NCBI GenBank assembly: GCA_030848705.1
Contig: CM061243.1
Span: 125,185,659-125,249,658 of the forward strand
Reading direction: 5' to 3'
Length of the DNA stretch: 64,000 nucleotides
DNA from: Heracleum sosnowskyi
Taxonomy: Eukaryota; Streptophyta; Magnoliopsida; Apiales; Apiaceae
Shown here piece by piece: positions 57,490 through 64,000 of this stretch. Made by a program: the position numbers and the translations under genes. A model generated the notes under the pieces. The model was not told the DNA's origin and made no database searches. It saw nothing but the letters and a program-made list of their open reading frames with translations. The stretch's first letter is position 1. Every line of letters starts with the position of its first letter.

Positions 57490-58021
57490 CGGAATATGCT
57501 ATTAAATCCTACCAACTAGCACATTTCCTACCATACTTACCATTTGAAACCCAGAAAATTGATGAATATGGTAGGTTATAGCTGGTAGGAATTGGCAATG
57601 ATGGTAGGAAATATATGGTAGGAAATGCCCATTTTACATGCTACTGGTATAAAACCTACCATTTGCACATGGTAGGAAATAATCCTTGACCGGGGTCAAA
57701 AGTGACCCCACAAAATGACGTGGCAGTGGGCCCTATGTGACACATGGCATGCCATGTCAACATCGTGGGACCACATTTATTTGACGTGGCGAGTGACGTG
57801 TTGGGGTCCACCGCCATGTGGCCGGTGATGTGGCTCGCCACATGGACAGCCATTTGGCATGTGGGACCTTTTAAGAAACAAGCCACAAATTCCTACCATC
57901 ACCATTTCCGACCTGAGCAATTCTCACCATGTCGAATGGTAGGAATTGACCCCAATTCCTACCAATTTACCCCCAAAACCTACCATTTTCGTGGTGGGTT
58001 TTGGCCATTTTTGGTGTAGTG
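57490..58021. repeat. CACTA-5 right subterminal region and terminus
   Basis: Contains many tcctacca/tggtagga motifs and a GC-richer block with ccatgtgg, gacgtggc and catgtgac phrases (57690-57890), matching 16970-17160 of CACTA-2 in reverse. Open frames in this block are shared by the two elements but have no recognisable domain. Confidence 0.85.
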
Positions 58022-58200
58022 AATATCTACGAAATTGTTCTCTCTAAAAAGACAATTTTGAGATTGAAAATTAAAAAAAATGCCACTCTTTACTCCTTTG
58101 TAGCTAGATTTTGGAGACACTAAGAGCACAGATCTGGAGCGAAAGCATTATAATATGGAGTGAAAGCATTTAAGGTCATGTTGTTCAGAACATCGCTTCT
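58022..58200 (-). other. 3' flank of FAR-D
   Basis: Short segment between the CACTA-5 terminus and the FAR-D stop codon. It holds a ggagtgaaagcat phrase also found beyond FAR-A and FAR-B, so it is duplicated FAR 3' flank. Confidence 0.6.
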
Positions 58201-59850
58201 TCAGAGCTCCTTCAATACATGTTTCCTTATACCAGTAAAATGGACACTTATAAAGTAATCTTTCCAATCTATCGAACTTACATCGAATCCAAACTCTTTT
58301 CTTTCTTCGTCAGACAAGCACTTTATTAGTTTCTCGACTTTGTTATTATCAAACCTGAAACATGTATATGTGATTAGGTTGTGATTTATATATGTGTGTG
58401 TAAAATTAGAGGTTTGAATTATCGGACTGGTACCTTCCACCAAAGAAGGAATAGTGGTGATATAGATCAGCCATGTAGTTAATATGTTCCCTTGCTTTTC
58501 TTCTAATTAGTTCCTTTCTCGGGGAAATCTTTTCGTTACCATCAGTGTTCATTATGGCAGACAACAAAGCTTCTAGGGAGGTGAATAACTTGTATGGTGA
58601 AACGTGGATCGGATTTTCTTTTTTATCAATGCAAGGATTTAATCTGAAGTGTTGATAGACCATGTCCGCTAAATCCCAGGAAATCAAAGGATTTGCAAAA
58701 GATGAAGTTATCTGGTACACATGATCATCACTAGAATTGCCTTCATCTAGTTATTTACTTTCTTCGCGACCATGTTTTGCTATGGCCGCTAATATTGAAT
58801 TCACAACAACATCAGCTGGTACCTGTAGTAGTATATGGATGTAAGAAGTAATTATAACATTTTGCCATTATTGCAGATTTTCAAGTTTCAGTTGGCCTTT
58901 CATACATTGTACTGATCACAATTCATTCTAGTTTTATGCATCTTGCAATAGAATTCATGACATTATTTCAATTATCTCAAGCAGAGGAAAAAAAATTTAA
59001 AAAAAAGAAAGAAACTTACCACATCCACAACCATATCGGGATTTATGTAGAAACCAGGGAGCTTCCCTTTTCCATACAAGAGGAAAAATGGATCTAACAT
59101 CCTGTGAAAATACAAAGGATTATCTATCATTATTCAAATTTAATTGTTAAAAGTTTGAGAATAAAACAATTAAATGGTAATCTTTAGCATTCAAAGAACA
59201 AAAGCTTAAGTGTCAAACGTATTAAGTTTTTTTTCTTATAACATAGCTAATAAGTAGATTCAACTGTGACGACACAAGATAAACTCTTACCACTTGTTCT
59301 ATTCCATCAAGCTTAAATGTACAAAGTTATTAGGATAAGTATGTCAACTTGTTTTTTTGGGCGATTGAAAAATATGATGTGCTGCATGCAATATATATCT
59401 TACTTGTTACCTTCTATCCAACCCGGAAATGGTTCTTTTAAAGTGCTTTCGATGACACTAGGCCGAATTATGATTACAGGCAGGTGTCCTTTTGTATCTT
59501 CAACTACCATTTCACCCATTGCTTTGGTAAATGAATACGTGTTTGGCCACCCATATTTATGTGCCCTGCTCCATCGGATTTCGTATGAGTTGAATTATTT
59601 TGAATACTTCTACCGCAATATATAGCTGAATAGCAGCAATACTTACCTGCTCATACCCAAAGCCTTAAGTTTTTGATCATTTTCTTTAAACAATTCTTTC
59701 ATTTCGAATGCAAGATTTATTTCAGCTTCAATATCCAAGCCATCGACATGTTTATGTTGTGCTTCATTTTTAAAAGCACTGCTTGCTACGTGATGTCCCT
59801 TGCCGAATGACTCTTCAATGATCTTTCCTTCACTTAAATGCTTCATAAAA
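58201..59850 (-). pseudogene. FAR-D: 5'-truncated fatty acyl-CoA reductase gene with a nonsense codon
   Basis: Exons matching FAR-B exons 5-9: 59647 to about 59840 (partial), 59565-59404, 59101-59020, 58822-58434 and 58354-58201. The C-terminus is complete (FGFDVSSIDWKDYF, ending KHVLKEL). The catalytic YXXXK exon is present, but exons 1-4, with the nucleotide-binding motif, are gone. Exon 8 has a TAA in frame at 58753-58751, within a five-codon insertion relative to FAR-B. Its intron 5 has a normal GT donor, unlike the GC of FAR-A/B. It is more diverged from A and B than they are from each other. The 5' end is cut at the LTR beginning at 59851. Confidence 0.85.
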
Positions 59851-60763
59851 TGTTCCATGCTTCACGGATACGGCATCGACCCAACTTAGGAGGCGACACT
59901 AACCGCTAACAGTTGTCTCCCTGACCAAAGTAGCTGCAGGTATAGCCATGACTTACCCCAAATGCCAGACGCATCCTTGTTCCCCGAATGAGAAGCACCC
60001 ACCAGATTGCAGGACAAGTGATCCCAAGCGTTTGGGTGCAAAGTGCAGGATTACTCCAAAGTTCCCCAATGAGGACGCGCCCATTGAGTACAGGAACAGA
60101 GCTCCCAAAGCACACACCAAGGTTCACCCCACATCCCCAATGAGTACGCGCCCATTGAATACAGGAGGAGGCCTTCAATCATCAGGCATACCCCTGGAGG
60201 CCTTTAACAATGGACATCCCCCTCCTAGGGCACATCCTACGAGGGAATTCTTCAATCATCAGGCAAACCCCTGGAGGCCTTCAATCACAGACATCATCAT
60301 CAGGCAAACCCCTGAAGGTCTTCAATCACGGACATCCCTCCCTTAGGAGACATCCTAAGGGAGAAGTCTTCAATATCTTGCCATTATCAAGCTAATGGAG
60401 CCATCCTTCACCACCAAGTAGCTACTTTAAACCAAGAGGACGCGCCCTCAAGGGGTGGACGGCCAGAGGGCGCGCCCTCTCCCTTACTAAGGGCATGACC
60501 TAAGCTTCCTTGTGTCAATCTAATATCAATGTAGCTCATATTCTCTGTCAAGTCATCCATTCATGTGAAGTTGTCAGTCACACAAAGATGACGCGTCCTC
60601 AAGAGTTGGACGACCAAAAGGGGGCGCCCTCTCCCCTATGAGGATGAGCCCTGAGCTTCCCTTGTACCAATTCAATCCCTAATTGCATCTTCGATATCCC
60701 CAATTGATTATTACTTGACCCGAATTTACCTTAAAACTCCAATACCGAATTTTGGCTATAACA
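59851..60763 (-). repeat. Candidate 3' LTR of a retrotransposon (LTR-4) extending past the window
   Basis: On the minus strand it starts TGTTATAGCC at 60763 and ends ATGGAACA at 59851. A purine-rich tract lies just outside the 60763 end. Within it, blocks such as aggcaaacccctgga and gacgcgcccattgag are repeated. FAR-D homology stops at 59851, as expected for an insertion there. The partner LTR would lie beyond 64000 and is not visible, so the call is provisional. Confidence 0.55.
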
Positions 60764-60779
60764 ACTACCCCCCAATTCC
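60764..60779 (-). other. Candidate polypurine tract of LTR-4
   Basis: Reads GGAATTGGGGGGTAGT on the minus strand, immediately before the TGTTATAGCC of the candidate 3' LTR. It sets the element's orientation to minus. Confidence 0.6.
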
Positions 60780-61879
60780 ATGTGAAATCAGAGATGAAGC
60801 ATGGAATTCTCAATCTTCAAAGTGCCAAAATCTATTTATAACCTTTTCTTCTTCAAGAAGTGTCCTCGAGCTTCTTTCTTCTTTGATGATATAAAGAGGG
60901 TGCATCCTTCCAGATGGCGCGTCCTTTAATTCTTTCATCATATATTTTTGATAATTCTAATGTTTAGAGAGGGATACTACCTGCACACGAACCTCTAAGC
61001 TTACATGAGCTAACTCGGCATAAGAAACAAGAGATATTGTGCACATAAACCTCTCTTCGGGCTCGTCCTCAAGTAAAATATTTATTTATCGATAGGACGC
61101 GCCGTCTTCTATCATTAAGGGGTACAGATTCATTCATTTGTCTTAAGATTCAAAAAATGGAGTAGCCTGTGTAAATATAGATACACCCTTGTATATATAT
61201 ACTTGTACGGTGGTCTAATAAGTTATACTATTCCATCTGATGGATTCCACGTGTTCCACCTAATATCTTCCTTTGCCCTTCCTTATAATCTTTCTTCTCT
61301 CTCATTCCAGAATAGTTCTCTTTTGAGCGCGTCCTAAACTGTGGGTGCGTCCTCTTTCAAAAATTCCAATAATGACACACCCATGCGTCCCTTGAGGGTC
61401 TGGGCATGGGCATTCTTGCCTTGATATTATGAGATGTCTTGTAAAGATGTCTTCATGTGATGTGATTTTAAGAATATGTAAGTGATGCCCTTGAAGGGTC
61501 CTTCAAAGCGCAATCCAGTCCCGTAGGGACCTTGTGAAGCGACCTCATAGGGCCTTGTAGTCAAAAGTTATCATAATAATATTTTCTCTCTAGCTAACAT
61601 GTGAGCTTATGTTCCCACGTGTATCTTCAAGTCTTCTTAAAGTATCATTAGAGAAGGCCTCTTGTTGATATGATGAGAGGAGTAGAGGAGTTCTCTCATT
61701 TTGTCTGTCTACTTTTTAGTGTGAGGAGAGGAGTCCTCTCCTGTCACATAAGTCTTTCTCTTTTTTAGTATATGAGAGGAGTCATCTCTTGTCGCCTGTT
61801 CCTCCTTTTTAATATGAGGAGAGGAGTTTTGTCTTCTTGTCTGGCTTCTTACTAATATGATGGGAGAAGGCCTTTATAC

Positions 61880-62400
61880 GAATACGATGAAAGGAATCCT
61901 CTCTATTAATATGAGTGGAGGAGTCCTCTCTGCTGATATGAGGGGATGAGTCCACTCTGCTGATATGAGGAGAGGAGTCCTCTTTGCTGATATGAGGTGG
62001 ATGAGTCCTCTCTACTGATATGAGGTGGAGGAGTCCTCTCTGCTGATATGAGGAGAGGAGTCCTCTCTGCTGATATGAGGAGGAGGAGTCCTCTCTGCTG
62101 ATATGAGGAGGAGGAGTCCTCTCTGCTGATATGAGAAGATGAGTCCTCTCTGCTTATATGAGGAGAGGAGTCCTCTCTGCTGATATGAGGAGGAGGAGTC
62201 CTCTCTGCTGATATGAGGGGAGGATTCCACTCTGCTGATATGAGGAGAGGAGTCCTCTCTGCTGATATGAGGAGGAGGAGTCCTCTCTGCTGATATGAGA
62301 AAAGTAGTCCTCTCTGCTGATATGAGGAGAATGAGTCATCTCTACTGATATGAGGGGAGAAATCCTCTTTATTAATATGAGTGGAGGAGTCCTCTCCTCT
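61880..62400. repeat. 27-29-bp minisatellite
   Basis: About 17 tandem copies of a unit like gctgatatgaggaggaggagtcctctct. Each contains gaggagtcctct or gaggactcctc-type partial dyads. Weaker copies extend left to about 61680. Minus-strand open frames through it (repeating SREDSS) are products of the repeat. Confidence 0.92.
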
Positions 62401-63263
62401 CGTCTAACTCCTTGCTAATTTTATGAGAGGAGTCATCTCCTCCTTCCCGACTCTTTGTCAATATATCGGTAGGAGAGCTGCACAATATTTCTAGACCACT
62501 AATTGTGAGCCTAATATTTTCATCAATTCTCGTAATGGGTCTGTTTAGAGCCAATGACCATATTTGGGCATAAAAATGCACATTAGAGATTCGTCTGAGT
62601 GCATCAATATTGGAGGGCGTGCCCTGAGGTTAGCGCAACCATAGCGAAATCTCGATCACCGATCTTCAAGTAATAAAAATCCTTATGAGAATTTGTCAAA
62701 TAATCCACATTAGTCTTCTGAGGTCGAATGAGTTGAATTCAAAGTGTCAAAGGTTGGATCTATTGAAGTTAAGAAGGGGGAGCTAGCCCAGCAAAACAAA
62801 GATGAAGAAGTTGAGAAAATCTCGGAGGCAGGGAGGACGCGTCATGACAATGGAGGTGATCTTTCCACCAGCAACACAATTGCTAACACAAAGGCAATTT
62901 CTTCAGCAACCGCTCCGTAACTCTACTCATACTGCTTGTTTATCTTCACAGACAAGTACGCTGATGAGGTCAAGGCTCACCCTTCCTACCAATTTTGTTA
63001 TATGTACATTCTTCGCTTTGTCTCTTGTCAAGGCATACTTGGAAAAAACATATCAAACGGTGGCGACGTTATCTCATTCTTCAGAGGGTGCGCCCTAAAG
63101 GGGCTGCCATGTCTTCTTATTTCATTTAATCGATGGAAACCATTTTGGCAGAACATCTATCTTTCAAGGAACAGTTACAGAGAACACTTCTCAACCTTGT
63201 ATGTTTGAGGGCGCGCCCTGATGATAGGGGGCGTCCACAAGCTTCTAATTTTTCTTCAGGGAT
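62401..63263. other. LTR-4 interior, decayed frames
   Basis: A plus-strand stretch around 62770-62915 reads KKGELAQQNKDEEVEKISEA before a stop. After a possible tcttcacag acceptor, 62950-63208 reads KYADEVKAHPSYQFCYMYI to a stop. They may be earlier exons of the gene continued at 63264, but I cannot connect them with confidence. Confidence 0.35.
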
Positions 63264-63659
63264 TTGGGAGTATGTCTTCCATTCTACCGAGTGCGCGTCT
63301 TCCATTTCAAGGAGAATCTTTGCTTCTGGATTCTTGTAGTTGATCATGGCTATGACTTCTCCAAGTTTGGTGAGGATAAAGTTGCATGGATTGAGAAATT
63401 CAAAGTTCATGAAGATGCGGCCATCAAAGCCAAACGGATCAAACTTAGAATTAAGGCTGGACCACTTGAAGGAGATGAGGATGTGTCCTTTAAGGATGCA
63501 CCTCCTGATGGTGAAAAAGATGCTAAGGATCAGGGAAACCAATCTCTTAAGTCCAATGTTGTTCTTGAAAAGCCTTTGGATGATGCTGCTAAAACAAGTG
63601 ATATTGCTACTGAAAACACCTCTACTCCTCTTGCTGATGACACTCAGGGCGCGTCCTGA
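63264..63659 (+). CDS. Hypothetical Lys/Asp-rich protein, antisense to LTR-4
   Basis: Open frame of 131 codons. Codons after about residue 30 look most protein-like: KFGEDKVAWIEKFKVHEDA, KAKRIKLRIKAGPLEGDED, then an acidic, Thr/Ser-rich tail ending DDTQGAS. I do not recognise a domain. The start is uncertain, since the first 25 residues may be intron or a non-coding lead-in. The tail overlaps a gggcgcgtcctgag motif. It could be the last exon of an antisense retroelement gene or a captured host fragment. Confidence 0.35.
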   Translation: MGVCLPFYRVRVFHFKENLCFWILVVDHGYDFSKFGEDKVAWIEKFKVHEDAAIKAKRIKLRIKAGPLEGDEDVSFKDAPPDGEKDAKDQGNQSLKSNVVLEKPLDDAAKTSDIATENTSTPLADDTQGAS

Positions 63660-64000
63660 GGCTTGATATGATCTTTATTTCTTTTGCTAAGTCTTCCGAA
63701 CATTTTTGAGGTGCAGGTCATCATTTCTAAGCCTTGCAAGTTGTACTTGATTAGACTATGCTTTTGGTAACTCTACGGGATATGTTTCCCGGATTTATGT
63801 TCTCATAATATGTCTTCTTGATTATCATACTTGCATGTTTACAAGGAAGAGTTCCGCATCTCACCATCTAACTGAGGGCGCGTTGTCCTATAGGTCACGT
63901 CACCCTAGAGAGCGAGCCCTTGTAGTCTACTATGTATGTAGTCATTGCCCGTCTTCAATCAACCAAATCATCGCATTACTGAAAATACGCCATCAAACGC
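63660..64000. other. LTR-4 interior to window edge; no gene seen
   Basis: No long open frame. A gagggcgcgttgtcc motif lies near 63873. Nothing else was recognised. Confidence 0.4.

Larger units (their letters stand above)
40827..58021 (-). mobile_element. CACTA-5, same family as CACTA-2, interrupted by Copia-3
   Basis: The right end, TTTTTGGTGTAGTG at 58008-58021, is the CACTACACC terminus in reverse. 57490-58021 matches the left 450 bp of CACTA-2. 40834-41608 plus 55001-55460 are collinear, in reverse, with about 20040-19150 of CACTA-2, once the Copia-3 insertion (41609-55000) and one gtgtc copy are removed. The other terminus is missing where it meets truncated Copia-2. Unlike CACTA-2, it has a gene-like segment at 55480-57076. 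It lies next to FAR-D. Confidence 0.8.
60764..64000 (-). mobile_element. Interior of LTR-4, partial
   Basis: Extends from the candidate polypurine tract to the window edge without a recognisable gag or pol domain. It holds GGCGCGCC-like motifs, a minisatellite and an open frame on the plus strand (antisense to the element). Some Ty3/gypsy Tat-lineage elements carry an antisense gene between pol and the 3' LTR, so this may be of that kind. No RT sequence is in view to test it. Confidence 0.4.

Noticed and set aside
59840..59880. Exon 3-like KHGTF peptide fused to FAR-D exon 5
   Set aside because: The match is short and lies on the inner side of the candidate LTR end at 59851; treated as coincidence.
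60000..60395. Pro-rich frames at 59948-60346 and 60210-60395
   Set aside because: They follow internal repeats of the candidate LTR and lack any recognisable domain.

Overview
The window is nuclear DNA of a flowering plant, probably a eudicot with a repeat-rich genome. The evidence is a multi-exon plant fatty acyl-CoA reductase (FAR) family, TTTAGGG-type telomere-like repeats, several CACTA DNA transposons with CACTACA termini, and Ty1/copia elements primed by initiator tRNA-Met. I cannot name the species. No rRNA, organellar or prokaryotic gene was seen. Apart from the FAR genes, nearly everything is transposable element.

Host genes. The backbone is a tandem array of at least five copies of one FAR gene, all on the minus strand. 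They look like the long, MS2/FAR2-type FARs with an N-terminal extension. FAR-0 (about 8048-8425) is a fragment. FAR-A (9495-20802) is nearly complete but broken. FAR-B (23476-26934) is intact: nine exons, 1,728 bp, 575 codons plus stop. FAR-C is two pieces (27140-27340 and 33600-34022) split by other elements. FAR-D (58201 to about 59850) is truncated and carries a stop codon. FAR-A and FAR-B are so alike, in exons, introns and 3' flanks, that each shows the empty site for insertions in the other.

Layout. 1-7868: right part of a CACTA element (CACTA-1) with two divergent genes separated by a 60-bp satellite and telomere-like repeats. 7869-27340: FAR-0, FAR-A, FAR-B and the start of FAR-C. 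FAR-A has a 3.9-kb non-autonomous CACTA (CACTA-2, 16836-20751) in exon 1 and a young copia element (Copia-1, 10705-15470) in intron 5. 27383-31157: AT-rich Helitron-like material. 31340 to about 33000: one end of another CACTA (CACTA-4) with a decayed gene. 34057-40826: decayed copia element (Copia-2) with a 489-bp Mutator-type foldback MITE inside. 40827-58021: a CACTA of the CACTA-2 family (CACTA-5), split by a 13.4-kb Sirevirus-like copia element (Copia-3, 41609-55000) that carries a long extra gene downstream of pol. 58201-59850: FAR-D. 59851-64000: one LTR and part of the interior of a further LTR element (LTR-4) rich in GGCGCGCC-like motifs and a 27-29-bp minisatellite.

How it fits together. 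FAR-B is the only locus with an undamaged host reading frame. The other copies record duplication followed by TE invasion. Insertion order can be read from target-site duplications: CACTA-2 ttt, Copia-1 atacc, Copia-3 gtgtc, and the MITE ttttattaa. The most unusual material is the satellite core of CACTA-1, the internal arrays and tRNA-like modules of CACTA-2/5, and the LTR repeat array and lost LTR/polypurine junction of Copia-3.
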